Assembly: GCF_963924675.1 (NCBI RefSeq)
Contig: NC_089239.1
Span: 29,225,818-29,289,817, forward strand
DNA length: 64,000 nt
Source of the DNA: Phocoena phocoena
Lineage: Eukaryota > Chordata > Mammalia > Artiodactyla > Phocoenidae
Direction: 5' to 3'
Part shown: positions 23,541 through 34,300 of the stretch, piece by piece
Position numbering within the stretch: position 1 is the stretch's first letter
Layout: each line of letters starts with the position of its first letter
Translations under genes and position numbers: made by a program
Notes under the pieces: model-generated
What the model was told of the DNA's origin: nothing
The model's input: only the letters and a program-made list of their open reading frames with translations
Database searches by the model: none

Positions 23541-24690
23541 GTGTCGGCCAGAAATAAGAATCTTGGAATTCCCATTAGCTTGGATATAAGGCAGAGCTAT
23601 ACAGATTCATTTAGTAAGAGTACAGTGGAAAGTGAGAGAGGCAGAGAGACAGAGGTAGAGACATACAGACAGAAAGAAGCACAATCAAGATGAAAAGTGC
23701 TCTGAGAAAACATACATATTAAGGCATTTTTAGGGCTGTGATTTCATTGTCTCAGTAGAGTTTACTGAACAAGGTGAAAAAAGATAGAAGAAAAATTAGA
23801 AGGGGAGAGAAGAGGAAAAAATTATAAAGAAATCATTGCTTGTTCAAAGTTGCCTGTTCGAAGATAGGCATTTTCATACACTGACTATGTTATGTAGGGC
23901 AGAGCCATACATGATAGCAGAAGATTGGATCCAGTGCATCAGAAGGCAGGCTAAAGCTAAAATAAGAGGCAGAAAGGAACACTGTGCAGTTAGAAAAGGA
24001 ATGGAAGAAGTCTTCATGTACTGATGAGAAAACAAAAAGGTTATCACAGTTATCTCATTTTGATTTCTAAACGTGTGTGCACTACCTATTCAAAACAAAT
24101 TTCACACACACACACACATGTTCCCAGTTAAAGGGTAAACCTCCCTGATCGTGGCATTTGCTTTGTATGTGCTCCATTCTTCACACTGCAACATGACTCA
24201 TGAATACAAGACTCGATTGAAGTTTTAAGGCCACAGATCTAGCAAGGCTCAGAGAACCGTAGGAAGTAAGTCATGACAACAAACACAGGAAACGTTTCCT
24301 GCTTGTGATTGGGTAAGGTGCCCTGGTATATGTGAGTCTGTGCGTGTATAAATTCAGCCTCCCCACCCCTGCCCATCCCAGAGAGCTGCCTTTGTTGCCT
24401 GGTGTGAAAAATTGGCACAACAAATACAAAGGCAAAACCAAAGACACTGACAGGTCAGCTTCATTTACTTTGAGACGGTACGGTTTCTGGAGAAAGGTAT
24501 ATAATTCATGTGGAAGTTGAGGAGATCACTGAGAAAAAAAGAAAGGAAGTAGCATAGTCAGTCATTTGCATAGAGGGAAGGGAAGTATTTGAGGGACTGC
24601 TGCCATGAATGCTTTTCTTTTTCTTGTTTGGCTAACAGATTGGTAGTTTAGTATTTCCTCTTTCTTCTTTGAGTATGTTACTGTATAGAA
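23541..24690. other. Single-copy sequence, no gene seen
   Basis: No repeat family or exon recognised. A short (CA)n lies at about 24103-24117. Frames 23836-24024 and 24332-24520 have no known motif. Confidence 0.45.
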
Positions 24691-24990
24691 ATGAACCCTA
24701 AGAAGAAATATATATATATAATTATATATGTATAATATATAATATATGTAATACACTACAATGACAAAATGAGAAAATATTACTTGGAAGTATTTTGTAA
24801 ACAAATATATAAATACATAAATATATTTACATATATAAGTACATAAATTATATCTATACATACACATAATTTATATAGAGACAATATAAATACATGAAAT
24901 AAATACATATAATATTTTATATATTACTATAGTTATAACAAATATATATTAAGGAGACATTTATATATAAACTTATTAACTTTGTTATAA
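24691..24990. repeat. AT-rich low-complexity tract
   Basis: About 300 bp of alternating 'atata' words with many short self-complementary segments, for example 'tatatatataattatatatg'. The 101-codon minus-strand frame (24562-24867) is a composition artefact. Confidence 0.85.
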
Positions 24991-25011
24991 TGACCAAATG
25001 AGAAAAAAACA

Positions 25012-25454
25012 TGTGAGAGTGTAATAAGGAAGAACATTTTGTATTCTATTATAGGTTAACACTAAAGGGTTGTTGCTTATAGGCTTAAATTATCCATACT
25101 GGCCCATCTCTGGGAACCCTGCTTCTCAGGTTATGAGCATTAAGCTAAAATACCTTTGTTTAGCTCCCAGGAAACATCCTGACCAGGCCCACCTGTGGAT
25201 GACTGCAGGGAGGAAGAAATGAACACATCCCCTCGGGAGGCTGACGGGAACCAGGAAGTGCTGACTTTACTCCCTCCCCTTGTAGTATAAAAGGAACCAG
25301 AAATCAACTCAGGCAAGATGTCTATGGGGCACGAGCTCACCATCTTCTTGGTTTGCTGGCTTTCGGGACAAAGTGGTTATTCCTGGCCTCAACAACTCTC
25401 TCCCGATTACTGGCCTGTAGTGCTGCAGAGTACTAGAAGCTTAGACTTAGTAAC
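25012..25454 (+). mobile_element. Solo ERV LTR
   Basis: An LTR-like block starting TGTGAGAG and ending '...ttagacttagtaacc', near the usual GGTAACA. It contains a promoter-like 'agtataaaagg' at about 25283-25293 and, downstream, the 'caccatcttcttggtttgct' segment common to a group of class I LTRs. Where such LTRs carry AATAAAG this copy has 'gacaaag', so the polyadenylation signal seems lost. No internal region follows. Boundaries are approximate. Confidence 0.65.
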
Positions 25455-25506
25455 CAAAGTGCCTTGTACATAATATTTTCCTCATTTGGTCACTGTGGCA
25501 AATTTT

Positions 25507-26279
25507 TTTTTTTTTTATTCCTAGGTGTTTTATTCTTTTTGTTGCAATGGTGAATGGGATTGTTCCCTTAATTTCTCTTTCTGATATTTAGTTGTTAGTG
25601 TATAGGAATGCAAGAGATTTCTGTGCACTAATTTTGTATCCTGCAACTTTACTAAATTCATTGATTAGCTCTAGTACTTTTCTGGTGGCATCTTTAGGAT
25701 TATCTACATATATTATCCTGTCATCTGCAAACGGTGACAGTTTTACTTCTTCTTTTCCAATTTGTATTCCTTTTACTTCTTTTTCTTCTCTGATTGCCAT
25801 GGCTAGGACTTCCAAAACTAGGTTGAATAAGAGTGGTGAGAGTGGACATCCTTGTCTTGTTCCTGATCTTAGAGGAAATAGTTTCAGTTTTTCACCATTG
25901 AGAATGATGTTGGCTGTAGGTTTGTCATATATGGCCTTTATTATGCTGAGGTAGGTTCCCTCTATGCCCACTTTCTGGAGAGTTTTCATCCTAAATGGGT
26001 GTTGAATTTTGTCAAAAGCTTTTTCTGCATCTACTGAGACGATCATATGGTTTTTATTCTTCAATTTGTTAATATGGTGTATCACATTGATTGATTTGCA
26101 TATACTGAAGAATCCCTGCATCCCTGGGATAAACCCCACTTGATCATGGTGTATGATCCTTTTAATGTGTTGTTGGATTCTGTTTGCTAGTATTTTGCTG
26201 AGGATTTTGCATCTATATTCATCCGTGATATTTGTCTGTAGTTTTCTTTTTTTGTATTATATTTGTCTGGTTTTGGTAT
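25507..26279 (-). mobile_element. Short L1 insertion with internal poly(A)
   Basis: About 770 bp of L1 ORF2, minus strand, containing only the reverse transcriptase part. A 16-bp target duplication (cactgtggcaaatttt at 25491-25506, cactgtagcaaatttt at 26280-26295, one mismatch) brackets it. At its 3' side (left) a T run at 25503-25516, which is poly(A) in sense, follows directly on mid-ORF2 sequence with no 3' UTR. In sense an AATAAA lies just upstream of the tail (complement at 25529-25534; a second overlaps it at 25514-25519). This fits retrotransposition of an L1 RNA polyadenylated early, then 5'-truncated. Confidence 0.85.
25588..26139 (-). pseudogene. LINE-1 ORF2 reverse transcriptase fragment
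   Basis: An open frame of 183 codons from L1 ORF2p, the non-LTR retrotransposon reverse transcriptase that copies L1 RNA at nicked chromosomal DNA. Fingers/palm motifs are visible: VDAEKAFD at residues 36-43 (motif A, catalytic D37), [10 protein letters not shown] at 93-102, and FADD at 137-140 (motif C, D139 and D140). The residue after FADD is Arg, where L1 usually has Met. The nominal start is a GTG inside the frame and not a real start: the frame reads on upstream (…HDQ) to about 26200, where one A seems missing and shifts it. After NN a TAA replaces an expected Glu codon, yet L1-like coding continues to the poly(A). The endonuclease and C-terminal domains are absent, so this is non-functional. 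It is the best-preserved coding sequence in the window. Confidence 0.95.
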
Positions 26280-26295
26280 CACTGTAGCAAATTTT

Positions 26296-26950
26296 AAACA
26301 TTCTTTTTTTCCCAGTTTTACTAAGAAATGGTTTATTTTTTTATAAGATTCCACATATAAATGAACTCATATAGTATTTGTCTTTGTGTGACTGACTGAC
26401 TTCATTTAGCATAATGCCTTCAGGGACCATCCACTTTGTTGCAAATCATAACGCCTTCAGGGACCATCCACTTTGTTGCAAATGGCAGCATTTCCTCATT
26501 TTTTATGGCTGAATAATATTCCATTGTGTGCAGATGTCTCTTCAAATTAGTGACTTTGTTTCCCTTGGCTATATTCCCAGAAGTGAAGTTGCTGGACCAT
26601 AAGGTAGTTCTAGTTTTAGCCTTTTTTTTGAGGAAGTTCCACGCCCCTTTCCATGGTGGCTGTAGCAGTTTACATTCCCGCAAACAGTGCCCAAGGGTTC
26701 CCTTTTCTCCACATCCACACCAACACTTGTTCTCCTGTCTTTCTGATGATGGTCATTCTAACAGGCACAAGGTGATATCTCACTGTGGTTTCATTTTGCA
26801 TTTCCCTGATGATTAGTGATGTTGAGCATCTTTGTGTGTACCTATGGCCTTTCCAATGTCTTCTTTGGAGAAATGTTTATTTTGGTCCTTTGCCCATTTT
26901 TCAATTAGATGATTTTTTTTTTTTTTGCCATTGAATTGTGTGAGTTCTTT
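26296..26950 (-). mobile_element. Older LINE-1 3' end (ORF2 tail and 3' UTR)
   Basis: On the minus strand the C-terminal ORF2 motif HTMEYYSAIKNEEML is legible within 26420-26683, and plus-strand blocks such as 'gcatttccctgatgattagt' (26799-26818) are the antisense of the ORF2 end. A 37-bp tandem duplication lies inside (26411-26483). It differs from the neighbouring short L1 in sequence and age, and the short L1's target site lies at its left end. Confidence 0.85.
26411..26483. repeat. 37-bp tandem duplication in L1
   Basis: Two head-to-tail copies, 26411-26447 and 26448-26483, differ at one base (aatgcc against aacgcc). The unit contains 'cagggaccatccactttgtt'. L1 consensus has it once, so it duplicated after insertion. 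Confidence 0.95.
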
Positions 26951-27036
26951 ATGAGAAAAAAACATTCATTTTTAAGATAAGGAAGCAGGATCAAACAGTT
27001 GAACGATGCATTCAACATAACACAGCTAACAAAGAG

Positions 27037-27190
27037 AATTTAGTCCATTCATTCATTCATGTGTTCACGTACTCATTCATTCATTGGAGAGCTTAACAGG
27101 GACCAAGTGCTTTTGTTTTTTCTGGGGAAACAAAGACAAGCACCGTCTCTGTCTTCGGGGAGCTCCCATTCTAGCAGAGGACCAAGTCAG
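27037..27190 (-). mobile_element. LINE L2 3' end, antisense
   Basis: Begins with an (attc)n block (27046-27090), the terminal repeat of L2 in reverse, followed by 'agggaccaagtgctttt' (compare 'gagcacctactatgtgcc'), 'ggggaaacaaagacaagc' and 'ggagctcccattctagcag'. This is the usual order for the reverse complement of an L2 3' end. Confidence 0.68.
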
Positions 27191-27964
27191 ACATCACGTG
27201 CTACGGGAAAAATGGGGGCAGGGACACAGGAAGCACCAAGTACCCACGTTCAGTGCTGCTGGCTGAGCTGGCAGGATGGTCAAGGTCGCTGGCATTCCCA
27301 GGAAGGGACAGATGAGAAGAATGCCTCCCCTCTGGCAGAGGACCTTCACATCACATAGCCTGTCCCACCGGAGAAGTGATGAAAGACAGTCCTGTTAGAG
27401 CGGGGCATCCATTCACAAAAACCTTTATCTTCAAACCCAACCTCTGCCCTCTGCTCTCAAACTTCTCTGTGCAAATCACCTGGAGCGACCACTCAAAATT
27501 CTCTGGGGCCACTCTGATTTTGAGTCACACAGTGTCGAATATAACAGAAGTCACACTTGCAAGGTCTGTGGGTTAAGGTTGTGGATGAAAACAGCAGGTG
27601 ACAGAGCATTAGGGCATGTCTGCAGCCCTGGCTCAGCCACCACCGAGCCCCTTCACCACTGGGCCCTCCTTCCAATGTTTGCAAACTGATGGTCTGTGCC
27701 AGGGAAGTAGTTCCCAAAACCTGCATTGTTTTTTATAGTGGAATTTTTGATGTTGCTCAGAAACGTATGACAGAACAGAAGTACATAAATAGCTAAGAGT
27801 TGAGTGATTCAGAGGTGAAGAGAAAAAGCTCTCGTTTGTCCTCCACTGCTCATCCAGAACACATCTATGGCTGGTTTTCTGGGGTTTTCTCACATCAGCT
27901 AATTCTCCGATTCTCCAAACACAAGCTGGGTGCCCTACAATTCAATTCCGTTCTGACATTATCT
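27191..27964. other. Single-copy sequence, no gene seen
   Basis: No repeat or exon recognised. Frames on both strands (27059-27358, 27376-27576, 27633-27893) carry no familiar domain. Confidence 0.45.
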
Positions 27965-28690
27965 ACCCCAGGGGTCACACAGACGCCACCAGTTAGGAGC
28001 TTGGTCTCAAAAGTCTCCCCCACTTCAGAAGCCCCTCGTCAGGTTATCACACGTACTTCTGATCGACCAGCTATAAATCAGGGTTCTCACGACCCCCTCT
28101 TTGGGTTCAATAATTTGCTAGGATGGCTCACAGAACTCAGGACAACACTACTTATGTTTACCAGTTTGTTACATAATAAATGTTACGACAGAGGATGCAC
28201 AGCGCGATGAAGCGGGAGTAGGGTAAGTCTGGAAGGGTCCAGCGTGCACAAGTTTCTGTTCCCACTGAGATGCCATGCACCATCCTACCGGACCATGGAT
28301 GTGCCCACCAACCCAAAAGCTCCTGGAACGTCATACATTAGGGATTTTTTGGAGGCTTCATCACATCAGCATGACTGATTATTACTCATTCTCCAGCCCC
28401 CTTCCCCTCTTCAAAGGATAGGGGTGAGAGTGAAAGCTCTTAATTTCTAATCACACTTGATCTTTCCTGTGACAACCCTCACGCAGGAGCCCACCAGCAG
28501 TCAGCTCATGAGAACAAAAGATGCTTCTACCACCCAGGAAATTCCAAGGGATTCAGAAGCTCTTGTAAGGTGATCCTATCACTCCCACTGCTTAGAAAAT
28601 CACACGGGTTTTACGAACCTGAGTCAAGGACCAAATATTAGCAGAAAGTGGGAGCAGAGGCAAATATGTGTATTATTTCACAAGAAGGAA
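27965..28690 (-). mobile_element. Old LTR-like repeat, antisense
   Basis: Plus-strand blocks 'gggttcaataatttgctagg' (28102-28121), 'gatggctcacagaactcag', 'ggaggcttcatcacatcagc' and 'acccaggaaattccaaggg' occur in the order of an old ERVL-related LTR read in reverse. Boundaries are eroded and the subfamily is not assigned. The 136-codon frame 27800-28210 runs partly through it and is not a gene. Confidence 0.55.
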
Positions 28691-30080
28691 GTCTGGAAGC
28701 TCTCCCAGTTCTACTCTCTCCTGAGCAAAGCACTCAGGAAAAGCCCCAGAGTCCCGCTACACACCTGAAGCCCTGGGGAAGACATGGTCTCCCGCTAATT
28801 CTTCAGCAGTTGCAAAAAGAATAGGTTTCAGAATATAGCAAATGATACATAAGCGCATTAAAAAGAAGGCGTGGTTGTCCCACAGACCTTGATGGGACAC
28901 TATTCAGGGTCAAGCTGATGGGGCCTCAAACTGTAACTGCAATTTTTTATTCACAAGATAACACCTGTAGCTTTATACCTGAAAATGAGGTGGTTCCCCC
29001 CCCAAAACACAAATCTCCAGGTCAGACGCCATGCTCATCACTGTATCTCCATCACATAATACCATGTATGGCATTCTGTAGCTGCTTCATGAACATCTTT
29101 TGAATGACAAGACGCGATGAGACACAAAATAAGAGTGAATACATTCAACTAAAATGCATGAAGTGGAAGTAAAAGTGGAAAGTCTAAATGTATTATATTA
29201 CATAAGCATTGTTCTTCTGTGGGAAGAAATGAGTCTGAGAAAGAAAAAAAGGATAAGCAAATAAATAAAATAAAACAAAATAAAAAAGAATAAACAAGTC
29301 AGTGTAATTTCCACCCTGGAGTCTATCAGGCCATCCGAGAAGGTGGGGTGAAGTTAGATTAAACTGTACCTTACAAAACTTATCTGAAAATATCCCGGGG
29401 AAGTGCCACAAGAAAAATGGGCCTAACACGTGCACCTCTAATTCACATGCATCTGTAAGTCAGATGGAGTCTCTGACCTGCTTTAGACTTTCTCATTGAA
29501 AGTGATGAATTGGGGTATGAGAGCAGCTGAGACGTGGTTGGAATTACTTGGTACCTAAGCTGCATATTTTAGAGTTGATATTTACTTTGCCCTGCAAGGG
29601 CAGCCTTGACCATTCTTATTCGTTAACACATCTCTTTCAGGGGCTCAGATACAGATCCTGGGTTTTCTGAGGGTTTTTTTTTTTTTTGGAGGTAAGAGTA
29701 AAACTGTATTTGGCCATCGCTAAAAATTATAAAGAGCCTGTACAACAGAGAAACGACTTACAATGCCAACAGCAGGGAGACCTGATATCATGGAGGGGTT
29801 AAGAGATGTATTAATAGAGAAAACAGCACGACTTGTCAGGCAAGTCACTCTGCTGATCCATCACCTGCCATGTGTATGATCTAGGAAACTCTACAGGTAG
29901 CCAAAAAGCACTGATTAGAACAGACAGATGATAAGGTATTGACATACGAAGGTTGGGATAAAACTCACAAATCAGCACATTTCAGCTTCCTCCTAAACAT
30001 ACAGTGCCCAGAGCAGTAGAGTTTACGGTGATTACACAGTAATTGATAAACAATGCATTCTGAGTCACACAATTCTGATG
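28691..30080. other. Single-copy sequence, no gene seen
   Basis: No repeat or exon recognised except an A-rich stretch with 'aaataaaataaaacaaaa' near 29260-29290 and a T run near 29675-29688, which may be remnants of A tails. Confidence 0.45.
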
Positions 30081-30084
30081 TGCT

Positions 30085-30165
30085 CACACTGTACTGCCCA
30101 TCGTTCCCACGCAGCCAGCACAGAGCTGATGCTTAATATATATTGATGATTAAATGAGTAAAGAT
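30085..30165 (+). mobile_element. L2 or MIR 3' scrap
   Basis: The segment 'cagcacagagctgatgctta' followed by 'atatattgatgattaaatga' resembles the common 3' end of L2/MIR ('agcacagtgcctggcacatagtaggtgctcaataaat'). It is short and weak. Confidence 0.35.
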
Positions 30166-31425
30166 GAACGACTTAAAACTGAAAAAATATTGAAGTACAG
30201 GATGAAGGAATATCGGAATTGACAGAGATAAACGCTGTCACAGCTACTATCTATAAACAATTAACAGCTGTGTTAATCTAGCTAACTTTCTGTGTGTTTC
30301 AGAGTTTGAAAGCAATCAAAACTTGAACTACTTTCTTTCTATAAGCCTATGTACTTCAAATTATCTTAGACACTTGGGTATTTAAGTTCCTGTTTGGCTG
30401 GCTGTCATTCATTGAGTAATTTGTCCATTCATCATTCACTCATTCATGCATTCATTCACACATACGTGCGTTTTTCATACCTTCCACCCGCACCCTGTCT
30501 TTCTCTTTCTGTCTCCCTCCCCTTCCCGACTTCTCTGGAAATTTGGAAAGCTGCATGCTGCTCCCTCTTTATTGTGCTTTCATAGTAGAAAGCCCCTCAT
30601 GACAGCAAAATGGTGCAGCCACTTTCCCTCACACCAAAACTTTGCCTGGAAGACCCCATGAAAACATTCGCAAAGCAGCCAAACTCAGAATTGCCCCTTT
30701 GTTTGCCATCTTCTTAAGCCCTTAAGAAGAGCTTTTGAGACTATCCCTGTTTCTATGAATCAAGTTAAATATCATGTTAGTCACACCATAAATGAATCCA
30801 TAGCTACAGAAAAATAGAAAAGAAGCTCACGTCAAATAGAGAAAAATAAAGAATGCCAATTCAAATAAATGTCAGAATCATTAGGAAACAGGATGGAAAA
30901 ATGCAGTCATCTTCCTTTCCTAGCATTTATACGCTGATGAGAGAGAAAAACAATTAGCCAAAAACGCTAATAGGAAACATATAACACCAATGGCAATATC
31001 CTTCCTGAGTCACAGTGATAATACGACGGTCCTCTGTAAGGGGACTTCTCTCGCCTTCCTTGCTTTTTACTTTAACTATTAAACTGGTGCGTGTTTCATG
31101 TTTTCTTATTCTTCTGGGTTTCAGAATCTGCATACACACTGGGTTTGCCAAAAAAAAAATCAGTTACCTGCAGGAGATTTATTCCTGCACTGTGCCCACA
31201 GGCATTCTTAGAAATAGATGATTTCATTTCGTAAGTGTAGACTTCAATGAGTGGTCATGGAAGACTTCTAGGCAAAGAAATAACAGAGTTGTGTTCTACG
31301 AAGATTTTGGAAGCACAGTGTGTTTCTCTAGATGTGGGATGAATTTAAATTATGTTTAAATCATTGTTGTTCCTAATTCATAAAGCTTTGTGGCATGACA
31401 TTGCAGTACCAGAGGACTGTTTGTA
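30166..31425. other. Single-copy sequence, no gene seen
   Basis: A (CATT/TCAT) degenerate patch lies at about 30407-30465. No other repeat, exon or RNA is recognised. Confidence 0.45.
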
Positions 31426-31429
31426 CCTA

Positions 31430-31620
31430 GTAATACTTTCTACTTGCAGAGCGCTTCAGAGTTAAAAATACTTTTTGTTATCTCATTGTATCTTCACAAT
31501 TACCACACGAAAGGGGCAGCATCATCCCCATTTATAAATACAGAATAAATTAAGTTTCAGTCATGAAAGTTTTCATATACATCATAGGAGAATTAGCACC
31601 AGAATCCAGGGGTTGTGAAA
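31430..31620 (+). mobile_element. MIR-like SINE fragment
   Basis: 'agagcgcttcagagtta' with 'ttatctcattgtatcttcac', then 'aggggcagcatcatccccat' and 'ttataaatacag' follows the left half of MIR ('ttatctcatttaatcctcacaac...tattatccccattttacag'), trailing into 'gaattagcaccagaatccag'. It is diverged but in order. Confidence 0.6.
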
Positions 31621-32150
31621 CCAAGATCTCATGTGTTGTTAATGGCTATATTACTGAAGCATCAGCTAAGGGAGGAAAGGAATAGGAGACACTGGAAATA
31701 ACAACGAATCAAAGTAAAATTTAAACAACACAGGTACTTAAAGGATTTAGAGGCAACTCATTGCCTCTACTTCTATTCTACTCAAACACATAATTTCACT
31801 TTAAGAAAAAAGAATAAGCAGTAACTTAGCATATTAGGTGGGAGATTACCAGGAGGGATTCAATGCCGTTCTCCTTCAACTTTGACGTGAGAACTAGCAC
31901 ATTTGGGTCTCTAGCTTTTGGGGTTTTTTTTTTTTTTTAATCTTTTTCATTATCAGACTCTACTGGTGTCTGTCTGAAGAACTTGCCCTACAGGTACCTA
32001 AAACTTTAGGGGGATGGGCCTTTGGCTCAAAGGTTGCCATGCTTTTCACAAAAGCCACTGTAGTTATTTGACTAGCAAATGCACACAATTCAAAACAGAG
32101 TGAATTTTAGAAGGAAAACACCTTGGGCGTAGGCAGGATTTTAAGACACC
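31621..32150. other. Single-copy sequence, no gene seen
   Basis: Nothing recognised apart from a T run at about 31923-31938. Confidence 0.45.
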
Positions 32151-32154
32151 GCAT

Positions 32155-32700
32155 TTTAGATTCCCGGCCCTCACCTTCTCCAAGTTACTCAACAAACACT
32201 AACCTAGGCACTGTTGTGAAGGAATTTTACAGATGTAATTAAGCTCCCAAATCAGCTGACCTTAAGATAGATTACCTGGGTAGTCCTGACCTAATCCTAT
32301 GAGCCCTATAAAAGCAGAAAGTTTTCTCATGTTGGTTGCAAAAGACAGACAGACTCTGGCCAGCCTGGGAGGAAGTATACATGTTGTGAACCACCTATGA
32401 GGACCACATGGCAAGAACTGTGGGGAGCCCCCAGACGCTGAGAGCAGTCCCCAGCCAGCACCTGGAAGGAAAACAGGGACCTCAGTCCAACAGGTACAAG
32501 GAAATGAAATCTTCCAACAACTGGTGAGTTTGGATGTGGCCTCTGAAGGCGAGGTGAGAACCACGGCCTCAGCTGCATCTTGATTTCAGCTCAGTCTCCT
32601 AAACAGAGAATCCAGCAATGTACACCTAGATTCCTAACACGCAGAAATTATGAGATCGTGAGTTTGTGTCATTTTAAGTCACTCAAGTTTGTGTTCATCG
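32155..32700 (+). mobile_element. MaLR LTR, older MLT1-like
   Basis: Blocks 'gattacctgggtagtcctga', 'gagccctataaaagcagaaa', 'ccacatggcaagaactgtgg', 'gaaaacagggacctcagtcc' and a terminal 'gtgagtttgtgtcattttaa' occur in the order of older MLT1-type LTRs. Frames of 83-100 codons on the minus strand (32262-32578) fall inside it. Boundaries are approximate. Confidence 0.65.
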
Positions 32701-32960
32701 GTTATACCCCAATGCAAAAGAAATACATCTTTTGTATTATAAATAACAAAGCAGGTCAAGAAAGATTATTATTTGATTCAAGGTCACCTTAGCTAGCTGG
32801 TGACACATCTGGAGATGAAACTAAGGTTTCCTGACTCTTAGTACAATGTGTTTCATTCTTCCCTGCTTTGGTACACTCAGAATCTCCTCTTACTCTCACA
32901 TGCCTTCAAGGCGCCTCTTCCCAGATTGGATCTCTGGTATTACCTCTTTTATTTATCCTT

Positions 32961-33538
32961 TGATGGTTAATTTTATGTGTCAACAGGGCTGGGCCACAGG
33001 GTGCCCAGGTATTTGGTCAAATATTATGCTGGGTGTTTCTGTGAGGGTGTTTTTGGATGAGTTTCCCATTTGAATCAGTAGATTGAGTAAAGCAGAGTGC
33101 CCTCCCCAATGTGGGTGGGCCTCGTCCAATCAGTTGAAGGCCTGAATAGAACAAAAAGGCTGATCCTGTCATGAGTAAGAGGGAACTCCTCCTGCATGAC
33201 TGCTTTTGAACTGGGACATCATTTTTTTCTTGCCTTTGAACTCGAGCTGAAACATCAAATCTTCCTGGGTCTTGAGAATGCCAACTTTTGGAGTAGAACT
33301 TACACCATCTGCTCTGCTGGGTCTTAGCTTTTTGACAGCAGATCTTGGGACTTCTCAGTCTCCATATTCACATGAGCCAATTTCTTATAACATTTTATAC
33401 AGAGATATAGATGAGACAGAGATATATAGATATAAGGATTTCTATCGTAAAATGATAACGTATGTAAAATATGTAGATGATTATGTATTATATATAAATC
33501 ACACATACATACATGATTCATTATAAGGAACTGGCATT

Positions 33539-33579
<41 letters not shown>

Positions 33580-33613
33580 AATTAGTCCTGTTTCTCTGGA
33601 GAACCCTAACACA
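32961..33613 (+). mobile_element. LTR-like repeat with internal microsatellite
   Basis: Starts 'tgatggttaattttatgtgt' and ends '...tttctctggagaaccctaac' + 'aca' (TG...CA), with 'caatgtgggtgggcctcgtc' and 'tccaatcagttgaaggcctg' in the middle. This is a well-known medium-frequency mammalian repeat with LTR architecture. I hold it as MaLR/ERVL-like and do not assign a subfamily. Near its right end the usual simple-repeat segment has expanded into a long (CA)n. Confidence 0.65.
33541..33580. repeat. (CA)n microsatellite
   Basis: A nearly pure CA run from about 33543 to 33574, followed by 'tacaca'. It lies inside an LTR-like repeat. Confidence 0.97.
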
Positions 33614-34140
33614 CCCTCCTTCCCTTATCCCAGCTTGAAATACTTACATATACTTCTCATTCAACAACACCCATACCCACACCCGCGGCTGTGCCCTCAG
33701 CCTTGTCCCACTGCCAAAGTCTTAGTGAAGAACAAGGCAGTTTCATAACTGTGACATGTGCCTGGCCGAGCTGGGATCACTTAAGATACAGAGACAATGG
33801 AAACAGCATAGGACTTCAGAGTTCGCCAGTGGCCCCAGATTCATCCCACTGTCAGTCTCTTGAACTCCAAACTTGCGAATCTGGCATCTCTCTCCACATC
33901 CCTTCTCACGGTGTTCTCCTCTTTTGCTGGTTCTCTTCCTCAAGTTTCTGTTTCTACACTGTACGCTTAGTGTTGTTTACTTTGCTGACATGTTAACCAC
34001 CAGGATCCCCACACGTGACCTTGACGGCTTTAATTACATGGAGCAGTTCATATATCACTCATCTTTAGAACATCATGTCAGCTTAGAGAAATACGTATAT
34101 TTACTTATTAGTGGTTGTTGTTCTTACTAGTGTCAGTTGG
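33614..34140. other. Single-copy sequence, no gene seen
   Basis: Frames 33691-33996 and 33873-34130 (plus) and 33743-33943 (minus) have no recognisable domain. No repeat is assigned. Confidence 0.45.
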
Positions 34141-34149
34141 CATTTCAAT

Positions 34150-34300
34150 ATAATTTTAGTTGAATCAACTAATAAGAACCTGCTGTATAGCACAGCAGGT
34201 TCTTATTAGAACCTCCACTTCGCTGTATAGTAGAAACTAACACAACACTGTTAAACAATTATACCCCAATTAAAAAAATTTTTTTTTTGAGAAAATGCTT
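34150..34300 (+). mobile_element. LINE-1 3' UTR end, rearranged
   Basis: The L1 3' UTR terminal blocks 'aacctgctgtatagcaca' and 'gaaactaacacaacactgtt' followed by 'ataccccaattaaaaaaa' are present in sense, but a piece of the first block is duplicated in inverted orientation, making a perfect hairpin (34169-34209). The element is severely 5'-truncated. Confidence 0.82.
34169..34209. repeat. Perfect 17-bp inverted repeat
   Basis: Left arm 34169-34185 and right arm 34193-34209 are exact reverse complements around a 7-bp loop (tatagca). The arm sequence is derived from the L1 3' UTR. Confidence 0.98.
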
